A stretch of DNA of 64,000 bases, from positions 186,001 to 250,000 of the forward strand of contig DATMFF010000002.1 of assembly GCA_035556735.1 (NCBI GenBank), written 5' to 3'. This stretch comes from CANJBX01 sp035556735. GTDB lineage: Bacteria; Pseudomonadota; Alphaproteobacteria; Rhizobiales; Xanthobacteraceae. Both the position numbers and the translations under genes were made by a program. The notes under the pieces were generated by a model, which did not search any database, had not been told where the DNA came from, and saw only the letters and a program-made list of their open reading frames with translations. Positions 6,482-14,991 of this stretch are shown here, piece after piece (the stretch's first letter is position 1; each line of letters starts with the position of its first letter).

Positions 6482-9187
6482 ATGTCAACTTATAGGCTTG
6501 AACAATTCTTGAGGCCTCGGTCGATTGCGGTTGTGGGGGGCAGTCCGCGAGAAAAATCGCTTGGACGAGCGGTCCTTAAAAACATACGTACAGCTGGCTT
6601 TACCGGGGCAATCAGCCTTGTCAATTCGCGATATCCTGCAATTGATGGCACCATATCTGTAAAGGCTTTTGCCGATCTCAGCTCGCCGCCGGACTTGGTC
6701 GTCATTTGCGTTCCGCCAGTTAGCGTACCTTCGGTTGTTGCGGAAGCGGGGGCTCGAGGTGCTGCCGCAGCTATCATTATCACCGCGGGACTCGGTCATG
6801 GCTCCAGCTCACTTGGGGACGCATGCGAGCGATCGGCGCGCGCGGCGGGATTGAGGCTGTTAGGTCCAAATTGCCTTGGCGTGTTGGTTCCAGGAGTTAA
6901 ACTCAATGCAAGTTTTGCATCCAGCATGCCGCTGGCGGGAGACCTTGCAGTCGTCTCACAGTCTGGCGCCATTGCGGCTGGTATGGTCGAGTGGGCTTCT
7001 CAGCGCACAGTCGGTTTCTCCGCGATCGTCTCTATCGGCGATCAGCTCGATGTCGACTTTGGAGACTTGCTTGATTTTTTTGCTTTCGACCGAGCAACGC
7101 GCGCCGTCCTCCTTTATGTAGAGTCCGTCAAGGATGCCCGCAAATTCATGTCGGCGGCGCGCGCCGCGGCGCGTACAAAGCCTGTAGTCGTGGTGAAGTC
7201 CGGCCGTCACGCTGCGGCCGCAAGAGCTGCGGCGACGCATACCGGCGCGATGGCTGGCTCGGATGCCGTATATGATGCTGCATTCCGGCGAGCGGGCCTG
7301 TTGCGAGTGCTGGACCTTGGTGAATTGTTCGATGCGGCCGAGACATTGGGTCGAGTCAAGACGGTCGCTGGAAAGCGGCTTGCGATCTTAACCAATGGTG
7401 GCGGTACAGGCGTGTTGGCGATCGATCGCCTGCTTGATTTCGGTGGTATCGCAGCCGAACTCTCGGAAGACATCCGCGCGCGTCTCGATAGGATCCTTCC
7501 CGCCACTTGGTCGAAGTCAAATCCTGTCGATATTATTGGCGATGCCGATGCTGTTCGTTACGAAAAAGCATTGGAACTCCTTGCTTCCGACTCAGCAAAC
7601 GATGCCGTTCTCGTCATCAATGTGCCGACGGCGCTTGCCTCGGCAACAGACACTGCCGGTGCGGTCGCGGACTTCAGTGGACGGGAGAAGGACGGTGTAC
7701 CAAAACCGCTTTTTTCAGTCTGGCTTGGTGCCGGCGGAAGTGTATCCGAAATCTTTGACCGCGCAAGAATACCACATTACCCGACCGAAACCGATGCCGT
7801 TCGCGGGTTCATGCATCTGGTCCGCTATAGCGAAGCTGCAACGGCGATGATGAAGGCTCCGGCGAGTCTCCCGGAAAATTTTGCCCCGGACATGTCGACC
7901 GCTCGCCGCGTCGTCATGGCCGCCATTTCCGAAACACGCGATTGGCTTGATCCGCTGGAGGTTGTCGAGCTCTTCGATGCCTATGCTATTCCAATCGCTC
8001 CCACTGCATTCGCCGCTACGCCCGAGGAAGCAGAAAAGGTCTGCGCGTCCCTCCTGACTGATGGCCAGAAGGTTGCGGTCAAAGTCGTCTCTCGCGATAT
8101 CGTGCATAAATCTGATGTGGGCGGCGTACGGCTCAACCTTTCCAGCCCAATTGAGGTGCGTAGAGGCACCGAAGAAATATTTGCGACCGTCAAGGCGGCG
8201 AGGCCACAAGCGCGAATTATCGGAGTCAGCCTTCATCCCATGATCGTGCGGCCGGCCGCCCGCGAGCTGATCGCCGGAATCGCCGATGATGATACCTTCG
8301 GCCCTGTCGTCCTGTTTGGCCACGGAGGAACTGCGGTTGAAGCGATCGATGATAAGGCATTGGCACTCCCGCCGCTCGATTTAAAGCTGGCGTATGAACT
8401 CATTAATCAAACGCGCGTTTCACGTCTGCTGCGCGCCTATCGCAATGTTCCACCAGTCAACATAAACGAAATTGCCCTGGTGTTGGTCAAACTCGCGCAG
8501 CTTGTCGCGGACGTGCCCGAAATCCGTGAGCTCGATATCAACCCCCTGCTCGCGGACGACAAAGGGGTCCTCGCCCTTGATGCCCGAGTTGCCGTGGCAA
8601 AAGTGGTGCCGAAGTTCACCGGGCATGGCCACCCTCGTCTCGCTATCCGACCGTATCCGAAGGAGTGGGAAAGGCAGGTTCGTATCGGTGAAAGCTGGCG
8701 TCTGCTCATCCGCCCCGTTCGCCCGGAGGATGAACACCTGGTCCACGCTTTCTTTGAACGCGTGTCCCCAGAAGATTTGCGGCTACGTTGTTTCGCTCCG
8801 GTCAAGGAGCTCAGTCATGTTTTTATCGCGCGTCTCACTCAGCTCGACTACGCGCGGGCTATTGCATTCGTGGCTATCGACGAAGCCAACCATGAAATGG
8901 TTGGCGTCGTTCGTCTGCACGCCGATGCGAACTATTATGCTGGGGAATACGCAATTCTTCTTCGCTCCGACGTCAAAGGACGGGGGCTTGGCTGGAAGCT
9001 TATGAACTTGATTATTGAGTACGCGCAAGCCGAGGGTCTCAAACGCATCAAAGGCCAGATTCTCCGTGAAAATTCGGCAATGCTGCGCATGTGCAGGGAG
9101 CTCGGATTTAACATCGTCGACGACCCCGACGATCCTGGCAGTTGCGTCGCCGTGTTATCGCTTTCCGCTGAAAAGAAACATTCCTAA
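6482..9187 (+). CDS. Acyl-CoA synthetase (ADP-forming)-like protein fused to GNAT acetyltransferase
   Basis: The 901-aa protein has, in order, a CoA-binding domain (about 8-130), succinyl-CoA-ligase-like domains (about 150-450), an ATP-grasp domain (about 490-700, with HKSDVGGVRLNL and ELDINPL) and a C-terminal GNAT domain (about 735-895, acetyl-CoA loop VKGRGLGWKLM). This is the architecture of the Pat/YfiQ protein lysine acetyltransferases. H253 in THTGAMAG matches the histidine phosphorylated in ADP-forming synthetases, so acyl-CoA synthetase activity may be retained as well. In many Bacteria Pat proteins inactivate acetyl-CoA synthetase. An in-frame stop lies four codons upstream of ATG 6482; there is no strong ribosome-binding site. 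It stands as a single transcription unit convergent with the HdeD gene. Confidence 0.9.
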   Translation: MSTYRLEQFLRPRSIAVVGGSPREKSLGRAVLKNIRTAGFTGAISLVNSRYPAIDGTISVKAFADLSSPPDLVVICVPPVSVPSVVAEAGARGAAAAIIITAGLGHGSSSLGDACERSARAAGLRLLGPNCLGVLVPGVKLNASFASSMPLAGDLAVVSQSGAIAAGMVEWASQRTVGFSAIVSIGDQLDVDFGDLLDFFAFDRATRAVLLYVESVKDARKFMSAARAAARTKPVVVVKSGRHAAAARAAATHTGAMAGSDAVYDAAFRRAGLLRVLDLGELFDAAETLGRVKTVAGKRLAILTNGGGTGVLAIDRLLDFGGIAAELSEDIRARLDRILPATWSKSNPVDIIGDADAVRYEKALELLASDSANDAVLVINVPTALASATDTAGAVADFSGREKDGVPKPLFSVWLGAGGSVSEIFDRARIPHYPTETDAVRGFMHLVRYSEAATAMMKAPASLPENFAPDMSTARRVVMAAISETRDWLDPLEVVELFDAYAIPIAPTAFAATPEEAEKVCASLLTDGQKVAVKVVSRDIVHKSDVGGVRLNLSSPIEVRRGTEEIFATVKAARPQARIIGVSLHPMIVRPAARELIAGIADDDTFGPVVLFGHGGTAVEAIDDKALALPPLDLKLAYELINQTRVSRLLRAYRNVPPVNINEIALVLVKLAQLVADVPEIRELDINPLLADDKGVLALDARVAVAKVVPKFTGHGHPRLAIRPYPKEWERQVRIGESWRLLIRPVRPEDEHLVHAFFERVSPEDLRLRCFAPVKELSHVFIARLTQLDYARAIAFVAIDEANHEMVGVVRLHADANYYAGEYAILLRSDVKGRGLGWKLMNLIIEYAQAEGLKRIKGQILRENSAMLRMCRELGFNIVDDPDDPGSCVAVLSLSAEKKHS

Positions 9188-9240
9188 CCAAAATGATGCT
9201 TCTTGTGTCACAGTCGTTTCTTAAGGTCGTAACGCGATCC

Positions 9241-9861
9241 CTATTCAGAGTACCATGCGCTTTGGTTATACTGTCGTTGCAAAACACAGGAGAGCATCAA
9301 GAGCGCCGCGGCAAACGACAGCGCATAGCCAATCAGCCACCAACCAACTGTATCCGGCGCACTATCCGATGTCGGTCCTATGCTGGCCATCAACAAGCCC
9401 CAGACGATCGACACCAGCCCTGCCAATGCTAGTAGCCCCTGGACGTAAGCCTCGCACGTTCGCCGCGCAGCGGCAAGCAAGGCCGCGCCGGTCACAACGG
9501 CCCATATACTGGCCAGACCAACAAAGGCGGTTGCGACGATGGCAGGCCAGACGAGAATCGCACCTGCGAAAAATAGATTGAGCGTGCCCTCAAAGATCAA
9601 TGTCTGCCAAAACTCACCACGCTTCATCCTGAGCAATCCAGCAACAATCGCAGCTACGCCATCAGCGGCAACATAAGCCGCAAAAAGCAGGACCAGCGTT
9701 GCAAGTGTATACGTGGAACCCCAAAAGATGCCAATCGCAAGTCCAGCAGCAAGAACTGCGCGGATTGCAATAGCCCACCAATTCCGAGCGAGCCCTTTGC
9801 TTCTTGAATCCGCATGAGCCATCGTGACGTTTGTGCGGTCGGTACTTTTCGACGCTGACAT
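9241..9861 (-). CDS. HdeD/DUF308 family acid-resistance membrane protein
   Basis: The 206-aa integral membrane protein has six hydrophobic helices after a polar N-terminus of about 25 residues, with the HdeD-like pattern ARNWWAIAIRAVLA...G...W and internal pairs of helices (VAADGVAAIVAGLL, EGTLNLFFAGAILVWP). HdeD proteins are inner-membrane proteins linked to acid and stress survival in enterics; the mechanism is unknown. The next gene upstream (9886) is in the same direction with a 24-base gap, so the two probably form an operon driven from the box at 10347. Confidence 0.85.
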   Translation of the reverse strand: MSASKSTDRTNVTMAHADSRSKGLARNWWAIAIRAVLAAGLAIGIFWGSTYTLATLVLLFAAYVAADGVAAIVAGLLRMKRGEFWQTLIFEGTLNLFFAGAILVWPAIVATAFVGLASIWAVVTGAALLAAARRTCEAYVQGLLALAGLVSIVWGLLMASIGPTSDSAPDTVGWWLIGYALSFAAALLMLSCVLQRQYNQSAWYSE

Positions 9862-9885
9862 AAATCACGACTCCCGCGGGTCAAA

Positions 9886-10212
9886 TTAACCGCGCTGTTT
9901 GCGTCCTCTTAGTTTCCTCACATGCTCTTCTATTTCAAGGCAAGTCAGTAGCGACGTATAAGTCGCATCCGCGTCGCCTAACGTCGCCAGCCGTGCGCAG
10001 TGGGCACGATCAGCCGGGTCAAGTTCTTTCCATTTACGTATGATGGTTTCGTATGCCTCCTGTTCCCTGCGTATACAACTGTCGAAGATTGCAAGCGGCT
10101 CAGCAAGTTCCGCAATCGCTCGACAGTGCCGCTCGATGTTCAGGCGCGGAGGACCCTCTGAGATCGAACAAACGGATGCGACCAAAGCAGGTCCAATAAA
10201 ATAATAATTCAT
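9886..10212 (-). CDS. Uncharacterised cysteine-containing small protein
   Basis: This 108-aa protein has a short hydrophobic N-terminus (YYFIGPALVASVCSIS), then a helical region with cysteines in ERHCRAIAELAEPL, DSCIRREQEAYETI, AHCARLATLGDADATYTSLLTCLE. The last block resembles a group of uncharacterised, often exported rhizobial proteins with WxxxxPADKxxC and TYTELLTCLE motifs; paired cysteines suggest disulfides. A true cleavable signal peptide is not obvious here. It precedes the HdeD gene in the same direction. A TTGAC-N4-GTCAA box lies 135 bases upstream. Confidence 0.7.
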   Translation of the reverse strand: MNYYFIGPALVASVCSISEGPPRLNIERHCRAIAELAEPLAIFDSCIRREQEAYETIIRKWKELDPADRAHCARLATLGDADATYTSLLTCLEIEEHVRKLRGRKQRG

Positions 10213-10346
10213 AAGAATGCACCGATATTGGGTTGCGCAAATGGAAGCTGCGGTTCACGTCCAGTAGGCCAGCTATGGCAAGCCGGCGGCGCGCGCGATT
10301 GTCGTCGCTGGAAGGTAATACTGCTCACACACTAGGGGGGTAAACA

Positions 10347-10360
10347 TTGACGGCGGTCAA
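10347..10360. promoter_or_regulatory. FixK/FNR-like box next to the IS insertion
   Basis: TTGAC-GGCG-GTCAA is a perfect inverted repeat, immediately followed by a second overlapping half-site pair (TGACCGTCAA at 10361-10370). It probably serves the leftward 108-aa/HdeD operon. The IS transposase stop codon falls inside this box, so the element is inserted very close to it. Confidence 0.6.
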
Positions 10361-11292
10361 TGACCGTCAACCTGTTCCACGTCCGTACAAGTTGTCCCGG
10401 TGCTCTGAGGCCGAACTTTGGATCGCCGGAAGCTAGAGTTTTCCGGCTCTTTGACGATGGCGGGCTGGGCTGCGCCATCGTGATTTTGCAGTGTTATCGG
10501 CGGTTTGTTGCCGATGGTCCCGTAGGGCTGCTCCTCGTTGTAGTACTTGCGCCAATCCTCCAAATTTTCCCGCGCATCTGCAAGGCTCAGGAACCAATGC
10601 GCGTTCAGACACTCGGCACGCAGCCGCCCGTTGAACGCCTCGATGAACGCATTGTCGGTCGGCTTGCCTGGTCGCGAGAAATCCAGCGTAACGCCGCGTC
10701 GATCGGCCCACAGATCCAGATCGCATGACACGAACTCGGTGCCTTGATCGACCCGGATCGTCGCCGGGAATCCCACTTCCTTGCAGACTCCTTCCAGCAC
10801 TGCCACAACATCGGCGCCGCGGAAGGTAAACCATGGTTCCAGCGCAGGCGAGAAGCGGGAGAACGTGTCGACGATCGTCAACACGCGAAGCTTGCGGCCT
10901 TTCGCTAGTTGATCATGGAGAAAGTTCATCGCCCAGGTCTCATTCGATCGCGTCGCTGGCCGTCGATCATCCCGCAGCTTGGCCGTCACTCGCCGCTTCG
11001 GCGTCTTGTTGCGCAATTGCAAGCCCAGTTCGCGATAAATACGGCGAATCCTGTTCTGGCCGTGACGCCAGCCTTCGCGCCTGAGCAGCACGTGGATTCG
11101 CCGATAACCAAAGCGAACTCGCGTCCGTCAAATCTCCCTGATCCGTCCTTCTAGTGCTGCTTGTCCGGGGCGACGGGACTTGTAGTGATAGGTGGACGTG
11201 TCGACCTCGAGTACCCGGCAACTCCGCCGGATCGAAACACGCCACTCGCCACGCACCTCGTCAACCAGCTTGCGCTTCCGGACAGGCTTCAA
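10357..11292 (-). pseudogene. OrfB transposase of element A (nonsense mutation)
   Basis: The IS3-family integrase-core transposase reads from about 11292 to 10357 in one frame except for a TGA at 11128-11130, where relatives have a cysteine codon (REI-C-xTRVRFGYRR). Downstream of it the DDE core is intact: TWAMNFLHDQL, RVDQGTEFVS and the terminal DNAFIEAFNGRLRAECLN. The C-terminus runs past the usual end into flanking DNA. With the internal stop and the split orfA, the element cannot move by itself. Confidence 0.85.
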
Positions 11293-11489
11293 AGCATTCG
11301 GCGGATGACGTCCTGCAGCATTTCCTTGTCCAGGCTGAGATCGCCCACAACCTTGCGCAACTTGGCGTTCTCATCCTCAAGCAGCTTAAGCTGGCGCATC
11401 TCAGTCGGCAGCAGGCCGTCGTACTTCTTCTTCCAGTTGAAGTAGGTCGCCTGGCTGATGCCGGTGACTGCTCCGCAAGTTGCCCTCGT

Positions 11490-12308
11490 TTATAAGGAGA
11501 GTCTGTTCCGATTATGCCCCTCCGTGGAACGTGATGCGAACTCGGTCGGTGCGAGCCCGTTGAGGCTCGAGTGCAGTCGGTTGGTGTTGTAGTCGATCCT
11601 CCATTCTTCGATGGTCTGGCGCGCCTCGTTGAGGTTGGCGAACAGGTGCTCGTTGAGGCACTCCTTACGCAGTCTGCCGTTGAAGCTCTCGACGAATCCA
11701 TTCTGCATCGGTTTGCCCGGTGCGATGTAGTGCCATTCGACACCGCGTTCCTGTTGCCAAGCCAAGATGGCATTCGAGGTCGGCTCGGTGCCGTTGTCGC
11801 TGACGATCATGCGGGGATGACCGCGTTGTTCGGCGATCCGATCGAGTTCACGGGCAACACGCAGGCGGGTGAGCGAGGTGTCCACCACCAGGCCCAGGCA
11901 TTCGTGAAGTCATCGACTAGCGTGAGGATGCGGAAGCGCCGGCCGCTCACGAGCGTGTCGGCCACGAATTAGAGCGACCAGCGCAGATTGCGATCCTGCG
12001 GAATGGCCATCAGCGCTCGGGTGCCGAGAGCGCATTTGCGGCCGCCGCGCCTGCGCACGGTCAGCCGTTCTTCCTTGTAGAGCCGATAGAGCTTCTTGGC
12101 GTTGCGTTTGATGCCTGACGTTCCAACATCCGACCGAGACGCCGGTAGCCGAACCGCCGGCGCTGTGATGCGAGCTCCCTCAGCTTGGCACGCAGAGCGA
12201 CATCGTCCGGCCTCGTTGAGGCGTAACGATGGTCTTCGGATGCAGGCCGACGAGCGCACAAGCCCGCCGCTGCGAATAGCTCTTCTCTTTGATCGTCCAG
12301 GTCACAGC
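11490..12308 (-). pseudogene. OrfB transposase of element B (multiple frameshifts)
   Basis: Pieces of an IS3-family DDE transposase occur in three frames: RAVTWTIKEKSYSQRRACALVG, then RAKLRELASQRRRFGYRRLGRML, then KLYRLYKEERLTVRRRGGRK to an in-frame stop near 11970, and finally the DDE part with MIVSDNGTE and PGKPMQNGFVESFNGRLRKE (11490-11888). At least three frameshifts and one stop make it non-functional. Confidence 0.85.
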
Positions 12309-12328
12309 ACGTCTCCGCAAGCTGGGCG

Positions 12329-12595
12329 TCAGAAGCATTTTGCCAGCATCTCCTTCAGCGTCGACGCATCGAGCATCGTCTTCGCCAGCAGCGTTTTGAG
12401 CTTGCGGTTCGCTTCTTCGAACGCCTTCAGCTTGCTCGCGTGGGAGATCTCCATCCCGCCGAAGCGAGATCGCCACTTGTAGAAGGTCGCGTCGCTGATG
12501 CCGTGCTTCCGGCAAACGTCGCTGGCCGACAATCCGGCAGCGTGCTCCTTCAGCACCTTGATGACCTGCTCTTTGGTAAATCTGCTCTTGCGCAT
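12329..12595 (-). CDS. OrfA of element B (IS3-family helix-turn-helix protein)
   Basis: The 88-aa protein starts MRKSRFTKEQVIKVLKEHAA and contains the IS3-type HTH (SASDVCRKHGISDATFYKWRSRFGG) followed by a heptad-like helix (LKAFEEANRKLKTLLAKTMLD). OrfA proteins bind the IS ends and are joined to OrfB by frameshifting. This one is intact, but its OrfB is broken, so it could at most act as a repressor or in trans. Confidence 0.85.
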   Translation of the reverse strand: MRKSRFTKEQVIKVLKEHAAGLSASDVCRKHGISDATFYKWRSRFGGMEISHASKLKAFEEANRKLKTLLAKTMLDASTLKEMLAKCF

Positions 12596-12816
12596 GTCCG
12601 TCTTCCGAAGGAATGGCCGGAATTTCCGGGAGCACGTCACCGGCCTTGCGGCAGATCTCCGCCACCGGCATCCCGTCTTTGCCCTGCTTCAGAATGAACG
12701 CCTTCTGGGCGTCCGAAAACCGCGAGGCCTTCATCGTTCTTCGCTCCTCCGAGCCGGGGAAACGGCGCGAAAAACTCTAACCAAATACGATCCAGTTTGC
12801 CGGTCTCAGATCAATA

Positions 12817-12830
12817 TTGATGACCGTCAA
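12817..12830. promoter_or_regulatory. FixK/FNR-like box upstream of the second BON gene
   Basis: TTGAT-GACC-GTCAA is a near-perfect box with one consensus FNR half-site. It overlaps another palindrome, ATCAATATTGAT (12810-12821). It lies 67 bases before the ATG at 12897. Confidence 0.65.
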
Positions 12831-12896
12831 TGCAGCGCTGATCGAGTGCTTTAGAAAACCAAGAGGAACTTTGTTCGAGAACCAGCGGAGGAAGAA

Positions 12897-13559
12897 ATGG
12901 TGTCTCAAGTTCGTACAGACTCGACAATCAAGCGAGACGTCGAAGATGAAATCAAGTGGGATCCATCGATTGGCGATTCCAGTCATATTGCTGTCGCCGT
13001 CAAGGATGGCGTAGTGACTCTCACTGGCTTCACAAAGAATTACATGGATTCTTACCAAGCCGAAAAGGCCGCCAAGCGTGTATTGGGCGTGAAGGGAGTA
13101 GCGAACGATATTGAGGTTAAGCTATTCTATGAGAGAACTGATCCTGAGATTGCCGAAGAAGCTGTCAAAGCGATCAAGCGTGAATTGCCGTCGAGTTCGG
13201 AAAACATGCGCGTTATCGTAAAGAACGGATATCTGACGCTCGAAGGGGACGCCGAGTGGAATTATCAGAAGGAATGGGCGGAACGCGCCGTGCGTTCGAT
13301 CTCGGGGGTGAAAGGGATATCCAATCTTATTCAAGTCAAACCTCGCGTGAGTTCGGCCGACGTCAAACGAAAAATTGAGGACGCGTTGGTCCGGAGCGCC
13401 AAGGTCGATGCCGATAAGGTTGTCGTCGAGGTAGAGGGCGGCAAAGTAATTCTTAGAGGAACCGTCCGCTCGTGGGCAGAACGGCAGGAGGCCGAGCGCT
13501 CTGCTTGGGCCGCTCCAGGGGCTAGTAGCGTTGAGAACAAGATTGTCGTTTCACTTTAG
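12897..13559 (+). CDS. Triple BON-domain protein, copy 2
   Basis: This 220-aa paralogue of the protein at 3078-3731 has three BON domains and the same signature blocks (RTDxxIxRDVxDExxWDP, SVKDGVVTLTGF-type strands, GYLTLEG, GKVILRGTVRSWAERQEAER, AWAAPG...VENKIVVSL). GGAGGAAGAA precedes ATG 12897. There is no signal peptide. The box at 12817 and a strong hairpin after the stop (13567) make it a separate transcription unit. Lower GC than the neighbouring conjugation genes. Confidence 0.88.
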   Translation: MVSQVRTDSTIKRDVEDEIKWDPSIGDSSHIAVAVKDGVVTLTGFTKNYMDSYQAEKAAKRVLGVKGVANDIEVKLFYERTDPEIAEEAVKAIKRELPSSSENMRVIVKNGYLTLEGDAEWNYQKEWAERAVRSISGVKGISNLIQVKPRVSSADVKRKIEDALVRSAKVDADKVVVEVEGGKVILRGTVRSWAERQEAERSAWAAPGASSVENKIVVSL

Positions 13560-13566
13560 AGCCAGT

Positions 13567-13613
13567 CAATTTCGAGCGCGCAAGATCGAGATGGGATCGC
13601 GCGCTCGAAATTG
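13567..13613. terminator. Perfect 15-bp stem hairpin after the second BON gene
   Basis: Arms 13567-13581 and 13599-13613 are exact inverted repeats (CAATTTCGAGCGCGC) with a 17-base loop. It begins seven bases after the stop codon. No T-run follows, but the symmetric stem is a strong bidirectional terminator candidate. Confidence 0.65.
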
Positions 13614-13777
13614 TGTGCGATGAGCGCGTTTGCTGTCACTGCTTCCGCTTAGCACCCGAGCCGTGGAGTTGTAGCCGGTGCTGCTTGTGCAAATCGAATT
13701 GGGGGGTGGGGGCGGCAAAATCGCGAACGGATAGTGGAGGTTCTGTGCAGGGCGGTATAGGAGCGGAACGATTCGCG

Positions 13778-14782
13778 ATGATGTCATCACGTGGCCGTAA
13801 GGCGCGAGCAGGAATAGACGACGCGATTGCCAGCCTCGGGAACGGGCTCATTTCCGCCATTGCTGGATCGAAGATTAACCTGCATGCAATATTGCAGTCG
13901 ATTGTGGTGTTGGAGCAGCGAAGCTTCCATCGGGCTGCAAGCATAATCGGGACTGACCAGTCGGTAGTCAGCCGCAAAGTCCGTAAACTTGAGGACGAAT
14001 TAGGTGTCTCGTTGTTTGAGCGGCATCGTACGGGTGTCCGCGCGACAGCAGCCGGCAAGGAATTTATTGTTAAGGCAAAGGCGGCTTTATGCGATCTCGA
14101 CTATGCGGTGAAGTCGGCACGCAGCGCCGGAAGTGGAGCCACGGGCTTCCTTAGAGTTGGCTTTCTCTGCTCACTCGCGTCCGGCTTTCTCCGGAAATTG
14201 CTGATAGAGTTTGCCCAAGGCCATAAAGCGGTTACCGTCGACGTGGCGTATGGAGGATCCCGCGATCACATTCGTCAGATACGCGATCGCAGTATGGACA
14301 TAGCTTTCTTCACAGGAGTTCCTGAGCTCCCAGATTGTGATGTTGAGTTGCTCTGGCACGAGCGCGTTTACTGTGCTCTGCCGGAAGAACATCGGCTTTC
14401 TTCGCTCAAGGCAGTTCAATGGCCGGATCTTCAAGCAGAAAGCTTTATAGTCAGTCGAGACGAGCCTGGTCCCGAAATCCACGAATACCTCATTCGCCGG
14501 CTCGCAACCCTCGGCTTTCATCCGCGAGTAAGACGCCTGTCCGTCTGTCGTGAGAGTCTATTCCACTTAGTGTCTATGGGCTTTGGGGTGACGCTGACGA
14601 GCGAATCGGCCGTTGCAACTCCATTCCATGGCGTCCGATTCAAACCCGTAGACGGCGATGAAGATCTTCTACCGACGGTGGGGGTCTGGCTTCCCGGCAA
14701 TGACAATCCGGCACTCCGGCGCTTCGTAAGCCTCGCTCGAGCGATGAAGAACGCGCAGACGTCTGGTCGGAATCCCAACTGA
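13778..14782 (+). CDS. LysR-type transcriptional regulator
   Basis: The 334-aa protein has a LysR helix-turn-helix (LEQRSFHRAASIIGTDQSVVSRKVRKLEDELG, about 45-80; FERHRTGVRATAAG) and a LysR-substrate domain (about 115-320). An N-terminal extension of about 30 residues precedes the HTH. ATG 13778 is preferred because an AGGAG lies 14 bases upstream and earlier starts encode a cysteine-rich, unlikely leader. It converges on the trb operon. Tn4371-type ICEs carry a LysR-family gene (traR) in the transfer region, so it may regulate transfer; it could equally belong to the stress island. Confidence 0.85.
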   Translation: MMSSRGRKARAGIDDAIASLGNGLISAIAGSKINLHAILQSIVVLEQRSFHRAASIIGTDQSVVSRKVRKLEDELGVSLFERHRTGVRATAAGKEFIVKAKAALCDLDYAVKSARSAGSGATGFLRVGFLCSLASGFLRKLLIEFAQGHKAVTVDVAYGGSRDHIRQIRDRSMDIAFFTGVPELPDCDVELLWHERVYCALPEEHRLSSLKAVQWPDLQAESFIVSRDEPGPEIHEYLIRRLATLGFHPRVRRLSVCRESLFHLVSMGFGVTLTSESAVATPFHGVRFKPVDGDEDLLPTVGVWLPGNDNPALRRFVSLARAMKNAQTSGRNPN

Positions 14783-14991
14783 AACGGACGGCACTTGCGG
14801 TTCTGCTGGAGCAGGTCCAGGGAGCGCGATCACTGTTGTCCTCTTGATGGGACAAAACCAAACGGTGGCGTACGTGTGATATCCCGCTCGGCGCACGGGA
14901 TGCGGTTGTGTTCGATGGGTTTGTCGGCCGAGTGGGCTGTTCAACTCCACTTCGCGAGCCGCTGGCTCAGCTTGCAGGTTGGCGCAGCATT

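Larger units (their letters stand above)
11465..12639 (-). mobile_element. IS3-family element B nested in element A, with CCGG target duplication
   Basis: The element is 1175 bp. Its ends read TGACTGCTCCGC (left, plus strand) and TGACGTGCTCCC (right, minus strand), imperfect terminal inverted repeats starting with TGA as is usual in IS3-family elements. Both sides carry CCGG (11461-11464 and 12640-12643), a 4-bp target duplication. Joining the outer sequences restores the reading frame of the interrupted orfA, which confirms the boundaries. Its own orfA is intact and its orfB degenerate. Confidence 0.88.
11289..12734 (-). pseudogene. OrfA of element A, split by insertion of element B
   Basis: The N-terminal piece (12640-12734, starting MKASRFSDAQKAFIL) and the C-terminal piece (11289-11464, GISQATYFNWKKKYDG to LQDVIRRML) together make a normal IS3-family OrfA of about 88 residues with an N-terminal helix-turn-helix and a leucine-zipper-like C-terminus. 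Between them lies the 1175-bp element B, flanked by a CCGG duplication. Confidence 0.85.
10361..12780 (-). mobile_element. IS3-family element A, interrupted by a second IS (ends approximate)
   Basis: The outer element encodes an OrfA (helix-turn-helix, two pieces) and an OrfB DDE transposase with motifs RVDQGTEF and FSRPGKPTDNAFIEAFNGR, typical of the IS3 family (IS407-like). Its orfA is split after codons for CRKAG by element B (11465-12639); removing B restores ...EICRKAG-ISQATYFNWKKKYDG... Removing B leaves about 1.24 kb, a usual IS3-family length. I could not identify its terminal repeats, so the ends are approximate. It sits between the box at 10347 and the promoter of the second BON gene. 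Confidence 0.75.

Noticed and set aside
10361..12830. The 10-bp repeat TGACCGTCAA on both sides of the outer IS as its target duplication
   Set aside because: IS3-family elements make 3-5 bp duplications and the repeat overlaps FixK-like boxes, so it is better explained by the boxes.
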